From SIG710 sp045587665 (lineage in GTDB: Bacteria; Bacillota; Clostridia; Oscillospirales; CAG-272), in assembly GCA_045587665.1 (NCBI GenBank), contig JAZNCT010000009.1, positions 1 to 15,614 of the forward strand: a DNA stretch of 15,614 bases. Direction: 5' to 3'. Below the pieces are notes generated by a model, which made no database searches, was not told the origin of the DNA, and saw only the letters and a program-made list of their open reading frames with translations. Position numbers and translations under genes: made by a program. Every line of letters starts with the position of its first letter. The first letter of the stretch is position 1. Below, one piece after another: positions 6,342 to 14,000 of the stretch.

Positions 6342-7520
6342 TTGATCGAGGTTAAAAATCTTGTAAAAAAATATGGAGACCACACGGCCGTAAAAGGAAT
6401 CAGCTTTACCGTTGAGCCCGGAAAAATATACGGCTTGCTTGGCCCAAACGGCGCCGGTAAATCCACAACCATGAATATCGTAACCGGCTGTCTTGCGGCA
6501 AGTGAGGGCAGTGTTTCCATAAACGGACATGACATTTTTGAAGAGCCGAAGGCTGCAAAAAAGCTCATTGGCTACCTGCCGGAGCAGCCCCCGCTTTATG
6601 GGGATATGACCCCGGAGGAATATCTTATTTTTGTGGGCGAAGCAAAAAAAGTAAAAGGCCTTCCCCTGCGCCGTCAAGTAAACGAGGTTATGGAAATAAC
6701 TGAACTCACTCAGGTCAAGGATCGCCTTATTGCAAATCTTTCAAAAGGATTTAAGCAGAGAGTTGGTATAGCGCAGGCAATGCTTGGAAATCCGGAGATC
6801 ATCATTTTAGATGAACCAACAGTTGGTCTTGACCCCAAACAGATACTTGAAATAAGAGAGCTTATACGCAAGCTGGGTGAGACAAAAACCGTTATACTCT
6901 CAAGCCATATTCTTGCAGAGATCAGTGCAGTTTGCGACAGAGTTATGATAATATCCCACGGAAACCTTATTGCAAACGACACGATCGAGCATCTTGAAGA
7001 GCTTGCTAACCGCTCTGACAAGCTCCACATAAGCGTCAGAGGGGAAAAGGACTCTATTGTGAGCATAATCGAAGCCCTGCCGGGTGTTATCTGCTGTTCG
7101 GATGTGCTTGAAGATAATGGAGTTACTTCCCTGAAAATAGAAATTGAAAAGGGTGAAGATCTGAGAGATTCCATATTCTTTGCCATGGCAGAGCATCATC
7201 TGCCGATCATATCCATGCATTATGAGACAACCACACTTGAAGATATCTTCCTTGCGCTGACAGATGACGGCATTTCTCCGGATGAAAACGGAATACTGCC
7301 AACAGTTGAAGAAATTCTTGACGGCAGCTTTAAAAAGAATCTCACAGCCTCATATGAAAATATGAGCGATGAGGAGCTCTCGGCTCTTGCAGAGCTTGAA
7401 GATACCAAAGAAGAAAATGAACAAAACAAAGAACAAGACGAAGATGAACAGCCAGGCGGCGACGACATCGAATACACACCCCTTTTCGGTGAAAAAAGCA
7501 AAGGAGGAGAGGAAGAATGA
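6342..7520 (+). CDS. ABC transporter ATP-binding protein (GldA-like) with acidic tail
   Basis: A 392-residue nucleotide-binding subunit of an ABC-2 type transporter. Visible motifs: Walker A GPNGAGKST (34-42), Q-loop Q82 in YLPEQPP, signature LSKGFKQR (133-140), Walker B IIILDEP with catalytic E158, D-loop GLD (162-164) and switch H189. The GldA/DrrA-type accessory region follows to about residue 308. The last roughly 85 residues are unusual: strongly acidic and low in complexity, rich in Glu, Asp, Asn and Gln (for example DTKEENEQNKEQDEDEQ). Most homologues stop near 300-320 residues. The start is TTG, with GGAGGG seven bases upstream. The stop overlaps the permease start by four bases (ATGA), indicating translational coupling. 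It powers the membrane complex encoded by the next three genes; the substrate is unknown. Confidence 0.9.
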   Translation: MIEVKNLVKKYGDHTAVKGISFTVEPGKIYGLLGPNGAGKSTTMNIVTGCLAASEGSVSINGHDIFEEPKAAKKLIGYLPEQPPLYGDMTPEEYLIFVGEAKKVKGLPLRRQVNEVMEITELTQVKDRLIANLSKGFKQRVGIAQAMLGNPEIIILDEPTVGLDPKQILEIRELIRKLGETKTVILSSHILAEISAVCDRVMIISHGNLIANDTIEHLEELANRSDKLHISVRGEKDSIVSIIEALPGVICCSDVLEDNGVTSLKIEIEKGEDLRDSIFFAMAEHHLPIISMHYETTTLEDIFLALTDDGISPDENGILPTVEEILDGSFKKNLTASYENMSDEELSALAELEDTKEENEQNKEQDEDEQPGGDDIEYTPLFGEKSKGGEEE

Positions 7521-8380
7521 TAGCTGTTTTCAAAAAGGAATTCAAGAGCTTCTTTAATGGGGTTGTGGGCTGTGTTTTTATCGCCTTTCTCCTCTGCTTT
7601 ACCGGTATTTATGTTACATATATAAATCTTAAGGGCGGCTATGCTTCCTTTGAATATGTACTTTCAAATGTTACTATCGTTTTTCTTCTAATAGTTCCCC
7701 TGCTCACAATGCGCAGCTTTGCAGAAGAAAAGCACTCAAAAACCGATCAGCTGCTCTATTCGCTTCCCATAAGTGTCACGGAGGTAGTCATAGGAAAATA
7801 TCTTGCAATGCTTGCGGTTTTCGCTATACCCGTTATCATCATGGCATTTTACCCCTTTATTCTCAGCGCATTTGGATATATGGCTTATAAATCCGCTTAT
7901 CTTGCACTTTTCGGCTTTTATATTCTTGGTGCGGCACTCATTGCTATCTGTATGTTTATGTCATCGCTAACATCAAGCCAGGTCATATCGGCTGTTATAA
8001 GCTTTGGTGTTCTTCTTCTTATGAATATGATGAACCTGCTTTCAAACCTTATACCAAGCACTGCATCAGCTTCTCTGCTCTGCTTTGCTGTTCTCGGAGT
8101 TTTGATCGCACTTTTGCTCTATCTGCTCACAAAAAATATAACCCTTTCAATAGCGGCACTCACTTTGATGCTTGGTGCAATAATTCTTGTATACCTGGTC
8201 AATTCGGCAATTTTTGAAGGGCTCTTCCCCACACTTGTCACATATCTTGCTGTGTTTGAAAGGTTCAGCGCACTCACCGGCGGCATTTTTGATATAACTG
8301 CTATTGTTTATCTTGTTACCTTTGCGGTATTTTTCGTTTATCTCACCGTCCAATCGGTTGAAAAACGCCGTTGGAGCTGA
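7517..8380 (+). CDS. ABC-2 type permease (GldF-like)
   Basis: A 287-residue integral membrane protein with about six to seven hydrophobic segments. Near residues 66-90 it has MRSFAEEKHSKTDQLLYSLP followed by ISVTEVVIGKYLAML, the cytoplasmic coupling region characteristic of GldF and related ABC-2 permeases (EER...GT.ELLLTLPVS in relatives). The start is preceded by AAAGGAGGAGAGGAAGA inside the end of the ATPase gene, and its ATG overlaps the ATPase stop codon. It would form the channel with the ATPase, with GldG- and DUF4340-type partners downstream. The distance to the next gene is 18 bases. Confidence 0.87.
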   Translation: MIAVFKKEFKSFFNGVVGCVFIAFLLCFTGIYVTYINLKGGYASFEYVLSNVTIVFLLIVPLLTMRSFAEEKHSKTDQLLYSLPISVTEVVIGKYLAMLAVFAIPVIIMAFYPFILSAFGYMAYKSAYLALFGFYILGAALIAICMFMSSLTSSQVISAVISFGVLLLMNMMNLLSNLIPSTASASLLCFAVLGVLIALLLYLLTKNITLSIAALTLMLGAIILVYLVNSAIFEGLFPTLVTYLAVFERFSALTGGIFDITAIVYLVTFAVFFVYLTVQSVEKRRWS

Positions 8381-8398
8381 CAGAAAGGAGGTAAAACG

Positions 8399-9847
8399 AT
8401 GCTTAAATTAAACAAAAAAACAAGAATAGGCAGCTACACTCTTATTATGTCGGCAATAGTGCTGGCTGTTTTGATAATTATCAATATTGTTGCGCTCAAT
8501 ATGCCCTCAAAGCTGACAAAGCTGGATATGACAGAGCTTGAGCTCTACACTCTTTCAGAAAAGACCCTTGAGGCTGTGCCAAAGATAGATGAAGACGTGA
8601 CCATATATTTCATCTGCCAAAACGGCGATGACATGAGCGGCAGTGCTATCGACAATATGCCCACGCTCTCTGTATTTCTCCAAAGATACGAGGAGTTAAA
8701 CGAACACATCAAAGTTAAATGGATAGACCCCATTGAAGAGCCTCAATTTGCAGAAAAATATACCGAGGATTCTATCGAAAACTACAGTCTTATCGTTGAA
8801 AGCGCAAAGCGCTTTAAAACAGTTGACTTTGCAGGGCTTTATTACTATTTCAGCGATACATACGGCAAAATTCCCGCTGAGCAGTATCAGAATTTTATGA
8901 CACAGGCTTACTATTATACAGGCTCATATCCTGCTCTGACGCTGAATTTTGACGGTGAAAGCCAGATAACTGCCGCCCTTGACTATGTTACCGCCAGCTA
9001 TGTCCCCACAGTATATGCGCTGAGCGGTCACGGGGAAACTGCTATGAGCACCTCTCTCACAAGCCGCATTGAAGAAAACAGCATCGAATATGAATCACTG
9101 ATGCTTCTTAACACCGAAATACCCGAGGATGCTGAATATATCATCATCAACGCTCCAACAAACGATATAAGCGCAGAGGAAGCCGCAAAGCTTTCGGCAT
9201 ATCTGGGCGGCGGTGGAAACATTTTTCTCACCACCGACAGCAGATATACCGATATGCCAAATCTGATGGGCGTGATGAAAGCTCACGGTCTTGAGGCTAT
9301 AAGTGGTTCTATATATGAAGGAGATGCTTCTCACTACTATTATCAGCAGAATCTTCTTATACCAAATGTAAGTACAGAAAGTTCGCTGACTTCAGCTCTG
9401 GCAGCTTCCTATCCCCTTCTTCTGCCAAATGCTCACGGAATAGCGGTTTCCGAATCTGAAAATATAAATGCAACTCCACTTTTCACAACCTCTCCCTCTG
9501 CTTACATTCAGGGCTCGGAAAATGCCGTACAGACATTTAACATCGCCGTTCACACTGAGGACAGTGCAAGCGGTGCAAACATTATTTGGTGCGCTTCACC
9601 TGCATTCTCCGATCAATGGAACGGATACACCGGCGGTGCAACCTATGGCTATTATCTCTCTATGCTAAGCGGAACTATGGAAAGAGACAGGATATCAAAC
9701 GATATTCTTGCAAACGAGATCGAAAGTGCATATCTCATCGTCAGCGAATCTGCCGCAAATTTCTGGAGCATAATATTTATCGCTATTATCCCTCTGGCAT
9801 TTGCCGTGATCGGAATAATATACTGGTATCGCAGAAGGAGCAGATAA
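8399..9847 (+). CDS. GldG-family ABC transport auxiliary protein
   Basis: A 482-residue protein of the GldG/PF09822 type: one membrane helix near the N-terminus (about 13-34), a large extracytoplasmic domain, and a second helix near the C-terminus (about 456-476) followed by a basic tail (YRRRSR). The segment KLDMTELELYTLSEKTLEAV right after the first helix is the family hallmark (D.T....YSLS..T), and IINAPTNDISAEEAAKLSAYL near residues 250-270 matches the GATase-like fold these proteins share. GldG works with GldA and GldF in Bacteroidota gliding; in Firmicutes the role is unknown. A perfect ribosome binding site (AAAGGAGG, 8384-8391) precedes the ATG. Its TAA overlaps the next gene's ATG by one base (TAATG). 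Confidence 0.87.
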   Translation: MLKLNKKTRIGSYTLIMSAIVLAVLIIINIVALNMPSKLTKLDMTELELYTLSEKTLEAVPKIDEDVTIYFICQNGDDMSGSAIDNMPTLSVFLQRYEELNEHIKVKWIDPIEEPQFAEKYTEDSIENYSLIVESAKRFKTVDFAGLYYYFSDTYGKIPAEQYQNFMTQAYYYTGSYPALTLNFDGESQITAALDYVTASYVPTVYALSGHGETAMSTSLTSRIEENSIEYESLMLLNTEIPEDAEYIIINAPTNDISAEEAAKLSAYLGGGGNIFLTTDSRYTDMPNLMGVMKAHGLEAISGSIYEGDASHYYYQQNLLIPNVSTESSLTSALAASYPLLLPNAHGIAVSESENINATPLFTTSPSAYIQGSENAVQTFNIAVHTEDSASGANIIWCASPAFSDQWNGYTGGATYGYYLSMLSGTMERDRISNDILANEIESAYLIVSESAANFWSIIFIAIIPLAFAVIGIIYWYRRRSR

Positions 9848-10866
9848 TGAAAAGACACATAAAGCTCATTATTATGCTGGGCGTTCTTGCCGTTCTCATA
9901 GCCGGTGCACTGCTTCAAAAGCGTTTTTTTCCGCAAACGGTCACCCCCGATTATACAGAAGACGGTGCTTCTTCACTGAGATATGCCGCAAACAGCATAT
10001 CTGAGGATAATATAACCGCTATAAGCTATACATATGAGGGCGAAACGCTTTCTTTTATCCTTCGCGGCAACCTTTGGTCTCTTGACAGCGAAAGCTCTCC
10101 AAATATAAACAGTGAGCTTGTTGCGGCAATGGCAACCGCTATTTCATCACCGCAAGGAAAAAGTAAAATGGAAAATGTTCCCGCCGAAAAGCTTCCACAA
10201 TACGGTCTTGATGACCCTCACATAAGAGTAACGGTTTTTGAGGGAGACAAGACGAGCAGCTTTGTTTTTGGAAGCTACAACCAAATTGCCGCAGAATATT
10301 ATTTTGCCTCCGAAAGTGATATGACAACAGTCTTTACTGTTGAAAGCACAGCAAGAGACGCTTTTGATGTCACAATCGACGATCTGCTCATTTATGATAC
10401 TCTTCCAAAAATATCTGCTGAAAGCATCACAGCCATTTCCCTCTCGGATTCAGCAAAAGAGCTTATATTTTCATCTGTTAAAACACCTTCTGATGAAAAT
10501 GAGGACGGCTTTGTTTATTCTGCTTTGCGCACCGAAAACGGTATAAAAACCGAATACTCCTACGCTGACTTCTACAGACTTGCTGAAGCTGTTAGTGAAT
10601 GGAACATAGATGAATTTGTCAGCTATGACACTTCAGACTCCGAAAAATATGGCTTTCTCTCTCCAAAAACACTGAAGATAGACTATACAGAAAAAGAGCA
10701 GATCGAGGCCGAAGGCACTTCCGGAGGATACATCACAAAGGATAAAAGCTTTGAGCTGATCTTGGGCTCGGCAGATGAAAACGGCTTTTATTATTGCAGG
10801 ACCTCTATGGATTCTTGCATGATATACAAGCTGTCATCTTCGCTGTTTTCTGAGCTTTTGAGCTGA
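9847..10866 (+). CDS. DUF4340 domain protein, lipidless one-TM envelope partner of the Gld-type ABC system
   Basis: A 339-residue protein with one N-terminal membrane anchor (about residues 6-24) and an extracytoplasmic region. It contains two similar halves of the DUF4340 kind: KLPQYGLDDPHIRVTVFEG with a following FGSYN and YYFAS near residues 114-157, and SEKYGFLSPKTLKIDY with LGSADENGFYYCR near 260-316. Such proteins regularly follow GldG-like genes, and this four-gene order is a recurring unit. The start is the ATG at 9847, overlapping the GldG stop and preceded by AAGGAG seven bases upstream; the frame is open upstream to 9586, but that part only overlaps GldG in another frame. Function is unknown; it probably assembles with the ABC complex outside the membrane. 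Confidence 0.85.
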   Translation: MKRHIKLIIMLGVLAVLIAGALLQKRFFPQTVTPDYTEDGASSLRYAANSISEDNITAISYTYEGETLSFILRGNLWSLDSESSPNINSELVAAMATAISSPQGKSKMENVPAEKLPQYGLDDPHIRVTVFEGDKTSSFVFGSYNQIAAEYYFASESDMTTVFTVESTARDAFDVTIDDLLIYDTLPKISAESITAISLSDSAKELIFSSVKTPSDENEDGFVYSALRTENGIKTEYSYADFYRLAEAVSEWNIDEFVSYDTSDSEKYGFLSPKTLKIDYTEKEQIEAEGTSGGYITKDKSFELILGSADENGFYYCRTSMDSCMIYKLSSSLFSELLS

Positions 10867-10920
10867 TACGGCAAACACATTCGGCTTATTTTCCAAAGCA
10901 ATAATAATTTTTAAAAAATA

Positions 10921-10981
10921 AGAGCCCACTGCGCTCATCCCCCGAAAATAATCATTCGGAGCGGTAAGTGCAGCGGGCTCT
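10921..10981. terminator. Branched terminator hairpin between converging operons
   Basis: AGAGCCCACTGC (10921-10932) pairs with GCAGCGGGCTCT (10970-10981) with one A-C mismatch, and inside it CGCT/AGCG (10932-10935 with 10960-10963) and CCGAA/TTCGG (10942-10946 with 10955-10959) make an inner hairpin with a bulge. On the minus strand the stem is followed by TTATTTTTTAAAA, so it can end minus-strand transcripts arriving from nfnAB. It also lies 54 bases past the DUF4340 stop, with only a weak T-run in that direction. Confidence 0.65.
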
Positions 10982-11008
10982 CGCTTGTTATTAAAAATAG
11001 TTTTGAAC

Positions 11009-11065
11009 AATAAACGGGAGGAAGGCGTTTGCTATTTAAGACATAAGCCTTCCCCTTGTTTTATT
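11009..11065 (-). terminator. Imperfect long hairpin abutting the nfnB stop codon
   Basis: A perfect 7-bp core GGAAGGC/GCCTTCC (11020-11026 with 11047-11053) extends with bulges to AATAAAC...GTTTTATT on the outside (11009 to 11065). The outer arm overlaps the nfnB stop codon. It lacks a clear T-run, so it may protect the mRNA 3' end or assist the terminator at 10921-10981. Confidence 0.45.
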
Positions 11066-12473
11066 ATTTATTTGTCAGATATTCGTCAATAGCCTTTGCG
11101 GCAGTTTTACCTGCACCCATAGCTGAGATAACCGTTGCTGCGCCTGTTACTGCATCGCCACCTGCATAAACGGCTTCCTTTGATGTAAGTCCAGCCTCGT
11201 TTACTATAATGCCGCCTCTTTCGTTGACCTCAAGACCCTCGGTAGTGCTCTTGATAAGAGGATTTGGAGAAGTTCCTATAGACATGATAACAGTGTCTAC
11301 CTCCAGCAAAAATTCCGAGCCCTCAACAGGCATGGGACGCCTTCTGCCTCTGGCATCAGGCTCGCCAAGCTCCATTTTTATGCACTTAACAGCAGTGACA
11401 AATCCGTTTTTAGGGTCACGTGGATCATCCGGATTGCTGTAGCCGATTATTTCAACAGGGTTATTGAGCAATCTGAAATCAATACCCTCTTCTATAGCGT
11501 GCTCAACCTCTTCTTTTCTTGCAGGAAGCTCCTCCATTGAGCGGCGGTATACGATATATACCTTTTCCGCGCCAAGACGAAGCGCAGTTCTTGCGGCATC
11601 CATAGCAACATTTCCGCCGCCCACCACGGCCACCTTTCCGCCCTTCATAATTGGAGTCTCAGGGTCTGCCAGATATGCTTTCATCAAATTGCTGCGTGTC
11701 AAAAATTCATTTGCTGAATATACGCCCTTCAGCGATTCGCCTTCTATACCCATAAAATTGGGCAGTCCTGCGCCCGATCCTATGAAAACAGCTTCATAGC
11801 CCATATCGAAAAGCTCGTCTACTGTAAGAGTTTTGCCAATAACAACATTGGTCTCAATATCAACGCCAAGCTCCTTTAGCGTCTCAACTTCCTTTGCAAC
11901 TATCCTCTTGGGAAGTCTGAATTCGGGAATTCCGTATACAAGCACACCGCCTGCCGTATGAAGGGCCTCATAAACAGTAACTCTGTATCCTTTTTTTGCC
12001 AGATCGCCTGCACAGGTAAGACCGGAAGGACCGGAACCTACAACAGCAACTCTGTGACCGTTTGAAGCAGGTGCAGCACTTTTCTCCTTTGAATTTTCAT
12101 TATGGTAGTCAGCCACAAATCTTTCAAGTCTGCCGATACCCACAGGTTCAAATTTAACACCAAGAGTGCAATTTTTTTCACACTGATTTTCCTGAGGGCA
12201 AACTCGGCCGCAAACCGCAGGCAAAGCAGAAGACTTGGCGATCTCTCGGTATGCCCCCTCCATATCGTCCTCTTTTATCTTGGCAATAAAATCGGGAATG
12301 TGGACGTTAACAGGGCAGCCCGAAACGCAGGGCTGATTTTTGCAGTTAAGGCATCTTGCCGCCTCTGCCTTTGCCATTTCATATGTATATCCAAGTGCCA
12401 CCTCGTCAAAATTGTGAGCTCTGACAGCAGGCTCTTGGGTGGGCATTTCATGCTTTTTGGGATTTATCGCCAT
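11064..12473 (-). CDS. nfnB: NfnB, large subunit of NADH-dependent reduced ferredoxin:NADP+ oxidoreductase
   Basis: A 469-residue flavoprotein of the glutamate synthase small-subunit family. The N-terminal domain carries eight Cys for [4Fe-4S] clusters: C41, C44, C49, C53 (CLNCKNQPCVSGC) and C88, C92, C98, C102. An FAD-binding Rossmann motif VAVVGSGPSGL lies at 142-152, an NADP(H)-binding motif VAVVGGGNVAMDAART at 281-296, and the closing FAD segment YAGGDAVTGAATVISAMGAG near the end. A stand-alone protein of this type is often labelled GltA or SudA. Coupling to an NfnA-like gene (shared TAATG) and proximity to PFOR make NfnB the better name. With NfnA it couples reduced ferredoxin and NADH oxidation to formation of two NADPH (flavin-based bifurcation, known from Clostridium kluyveri and Thermotoga). 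AGGAG precedes the ATG within the nfnA end. Confidence 0.88.
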   Translation of the reverse strand: MAINPKKHEMPTQEPAVRAHNFDEVALGYTYEMAKAEAARCLNCKNQPCVSGCPVNVHIPDFIAKIKEDDMEGAYREIAKSSALPAVCGRVCPQENQCEKNCTLGVKFEPVGIGRLERFVADYHNENSKEKSAAPASNGHRVAVVGSGPSGLTCAGDLAKKGYRVTVYEALHTAGGVLVYGIPEFRLPKRIVAKEVETLKELGVDIETNVVIGKTLTVDELFDMGYEAVFIGSGAGLPNFMGIEGESLKGVYSANEFLTRSNLMKAYLADPETPIMKGGKVAVVGGGNVAMDAARTALRLGAEKVYIVYRRSMEELPARKEEVEHAIEEGIDFRLLNNPVEIIGYSNPDDPRDPKNGFVTAVKCIKMELGEPDARGRRRPMPVEGSEFLLEVDTVIMSIGTSPNPLIKSTTEGLEVNERGGIIVNEAGLTSKEAVYAGGDAVTGAATVISAMGAGKTAAKAIDEYLTNK

Positions 12474-13327
12474 TATAAATTCTCCTTTTTAAAGAGATTG
12501 CAGGATTTTTCATAAGCGTGTCTTTCAAAATCGGCATACATTCTGCCTCTGGACATTGCTTCATCGAAATCAACCTCATATCCGTTAAAATCAGGGCCGT
12601 CAACGCAGGCAAACTTTGTAATCTTTTTACCGTCACGATTGAGGGTAAGTCGGCATCCGCCGCACATACCGGTACCGTCGATCATGATAGGATTCATCGA
12701 CACGGTAACAGGAATGTTAAAGGGCTTTGCTGTGAGAGTTACAAACTTCATCATCACAAGCGGGCCAATAGTTATTATCATATCAAATTTTTCACCGCTA
12801 CCAAGCATTTCACCAAGCGGTATTGTCACATTTCCTTCTCTGCCGTAAGAACCGTCATCGGTCATAATGCAGAGCTTGTCTGTGCAAGCCTTGAACTCTT
12901 CTTCAAGTATCACAAGATCTCGGTTTCTGAACCCTATTATGCCTGTTACCGATGCTCCAAGCCTATGAAATTCCTGTGCTACATGCATTGCAATAGCACA
13001 GCCAACTCCTCCGCCGACAATGCACACCTTTTTTATTCCATCCGTATGGGTAGCAACGCCGAGAGGTCCTACGAAATCGCTGATAAATTCGCCTTGCTCC
13101 TTTTGATTCAGCTTTTCGGTTGTTCCCCCAACGATCTGGAATATAATTTTAACTGTTCCGTTTTCAGGATCCGTTCCTGCAACAGTGAGTGGGATTCGCT
13201 CTCCCTCTTCGTCAACTCTGAGAATGATAAATTGTCCCGGTCTTGCTTTTTTCGCAACAAGAGGAGATTCTATCTCCATTTGCGTCACCGTCGGGTTAAG
13301 TGACTTTTTTGAAGCTATTTTGTACAT
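12473..13327 (-). CDS. nfnA: NfnA, small FAD/[2Fe-2S] subunit of ferredoxin:NADP+ oxidoreductase
   Basis: A 284-residue member of the ferredoxin-NADP reductase/PyrK-like family. The FAD-binding barrel includes GERIPLTVAG (42-51); the NAD(H) domain starts with VCIVGGGVGCAIAM (101-114); the C-terminal iron-sulfur segment has GTGMCGGCRL (C222, C225) and FACVDGPDFNG (C241). In the Thermotoga structure one aspartate and three cysteines hold the [2Fe-2S] cluster; D218 or a nearby Asp could be the fourth ligand here. Relatives are annotated as SudB (sulfide dehydrogenase beta) or dihydroorotate dehydrogenase electron transfer subunit, but no pyrD is adjacent. First gene of the nfnA-nfnB operon. The ATG has AAGGAG about seven bases upstream. 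Confidence 0.87.
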   Translation of the reverse strand: MYKIASKKSLNPTVTQMEIESPLVAKKARPGQFIILRVDEEGERIPLTVAGTDPENGTVKIIFQIVGGTTEKLNQKEQGEFISDFVGPLGVATHTDGIKKVCIVGGGVGCAIAMHVAQEFHRLGASVTGIIGFRNRDLVILEEEFKACTDKLCIMTDDGSYGREGNVTIPLGEMLGSGEKFDMIITIGPLVMMKFVTLTAKPFNIPVTVSMNPIMIDGTGMCGGCRLTLNRDGKKITKFACVDGPDFNGYEVDFDEAMSRGRMYADFERHAYEKSCNLFKKENL

Positions 13328-13403
13328 ACTGTACTCCTTACATACGACCTTGGTAAAATTCTGAAAATCAGTGTTAAGCTCTAAATAATAAAACTTAACT
13401 TAT

Positions 13404-13412
13404 ATTATAACA
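13404..13412 (-). promoter_or_regulatory. Extended -10 promoter of nfnAB
   Basis: On the minus strand TGTTATAAT (plus 13404-13412) is an extended -10 (TGnTATAAT). No good -35 is visible 16-18 bp upstream, which the TG extension can offset. It lies about 80 bases upstream of the nfnA start. Confidence 0.6.
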
Positions 13413-13452
13413 CAATTTAGGGAAAAATGCACTACTTTTTGCTGATTTTTTC

Positions 13453-13490
13453 AAAAAAATATTGGGACTGCCTCGCATAGAGGCAGTCCC
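13453..13490 (-). terminator. Terminator on the nfnAB side of the module (probable original PFOR terminator)
   Basis: GGGACTGCCTC (13464-13474) and GAGGCAGTCCC (13480-13490) form a perfect 11-bp stem with a 5-base loop. On the minus strand it is followed by AATATTTTTTT. It sits 19 bases beyond the stop codon of the duplicated PFOR tail (13509-13511). This suggests it ended PFOR transcription before the module entered; today it would end the XRE transcript. Confidence 0.85.
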
Positions 13491-13498
13491 ATATGTTA

Positions 13499-13545
13499 TT
13501 ATGAGATATTACTTCTCTTCGGGAGCATAGAGCTCGCCCATCTTA
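13499..13545. repeat. Left copy of 47-bp direct repeat (PFOR 3' end)
   Basis: Matches 14553-14599 at 46 of 47 positions with an offset of 1054. The only difference (T at 13518, C at 14572) is synonymous in the PFOR reading (GAA versus GAG). The repeat covers the last 12 codons of PFOR and 10 bases beyond the stop. The minus-strand TAA that ends the XRE gene is formed by the edge of this repeat (13543-13545). Confidence 0.93.
13509..13545 (-). pseudogene. Orphan tail of pyruvate:ferredoxin oxidoreductase
   Basis: The minus strand reads K-MGELYAPEEK-stop, identical in protein to the end of the PFOR gene at 14563-14599. There is no upstream PFOR sequence; the XRE gene abuts it. It is a displaced gene end, not a gene. 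Confidence 0.88.
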
Positions 13546-13875
13546 TTTATTGATTGAATCAAGATATACCGATAGCAATTTAATCGCTGTATTTTTTTCG
13601 TCGTTCGTGCAGTTATTAAATCGTTCAATGATTTCATCGATTTTGATTTCGTCAGAAGATTTATCTTCGGTCAAAATTTTATCGGGGGTAATTTTAAGAG
13701 CATTGCAAATCTTTATGACCGTTTCAATTCTCATATTCACGCTTCCACGCTCAATATCCGCATAGGTTCTGTCCGCAACGCCGGATAATTCAGCGACATC
13801 CGCTTGGGTCAGTCCCAGACTTTTTCTAACCGCAAGCAACTTGTTGCCAATTATTCTCATATCAAAAATAAGCAT
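13543..13875 (-). CDS. XRE-family HTH transcriptional regulator
   Basis: A 110-residue DNA-binding protein. Residues 9-68 are a Cro/CI-type helix-turn-helix (IGNKLLAVRKSLGLTQADVAEL, then SGVADRTYADIERGSVN, then ICNALKITPDKIL). Residues 74-110 form a charged C-terminal helix pair of the sort used for dimerisation. A start farther upstream (TTG at 13890) would include the ribosome binding site GGGAGGA in coding sequence, so the ATG at 13873-13875, about seven bases after it, is the real start. The stop codon is provided by the edge of the 47-bp PFOR repeat. It diverges from the DUF2500-like gene and probably represses one or both promoters through the repeated GGAAYTAT motifs between them. The target beyond this pair is unknown. 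Confidence 0.85.
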   Translation of the reverse strand: MLIFDMRIIGNKLLAVRKSLGLTQADVAELSGVADRTYADIERGSVNMRIETVIKICNALKITPDKILTEDKSSDEIKIDEIIERFNNCTNDEKNTAIKLLSVYLDSINK

Positions 13876-13905
13876 AATAGTTCCTCCCAAAATATGTATA
13901 TTGGA

Positions 13906-13911
13906 ATTATA
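13906..13911 (-). promoter_or_regulatory. -10 element for the XRE gene
   Basis: The minus strand has TATAAT at plus 13906-13911, about 30 bases upstream of the XRE start. The -35 is weak (TGTTTG at 17-bp spacing), and it overlaps the -35 of the divergent promoter, so the two promoters may compete. Confidence 0.5.
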
Positions 13912-13924
13912 ATACCAAATCCTC

Positions 13925-13953
13925 TTGACAAACAGGAATTATTATGGTATAAT
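13925..13953 (+). promoter_or_regulatory. Consensus sigma-A promoter of the DUF2500-like gene
   Basis: TTGACA (13925-13930), a 17-bp spacer and TATAAT (13948-13953), a perfect consensus match. It is expected to be very strong unless repressed, which fits control by the adjacent XRE protein. Confidence 0.88.
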
Positions 13954-13975
13954 TTTAGGCGGAATAGTTCCTGTT
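13931..13975. promoter_or_regulatory. Candidate XRE operator (inverted repeat around the -10)
   Basis: AACAGGAATTATT (13931-13943) and AATAGTTCCTGTT (13963-13975) are inverted copies, 12 of 13 positions, centred on the -10 of the plus promoter. Related half-sites occur at 13903-13913 (GGAATTATAAT) and, inverted, at 13876-13885 (AATAGTTCCT, overlapping the XRE ribosome binding site). ATACCA (13912-13917) and TGGTAT (13945-13950) are a further inverted pair. Confidence 0.5.
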
Positions 13976-14000
13976 CAATAAAATTATAAGGAGTTTTGAC

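Noticed and set aside
9586..9846. N-terminal extension of the DUF4340 protein upstream of 9847
   Set aside because: The extension overlaps GldG in another frame and lacks a signal or homology, while the ATG at 9847 has a ribosome binding site and precedes the membrane anchor.
12518..13303. A 261-codon plus-strand open frame opposite nfnA
   Set aside because: It lies wholly antisense to a gene with clear flavin and iron-sulfur motifs, and its translation has no recognisable domain.
13876..13890. TTG at 13890 as the XRE start
   Set aside because: It would place the GGGAGGA ribosome binding site inside the coding sequence; the ATG at 13875 has proper spacing.
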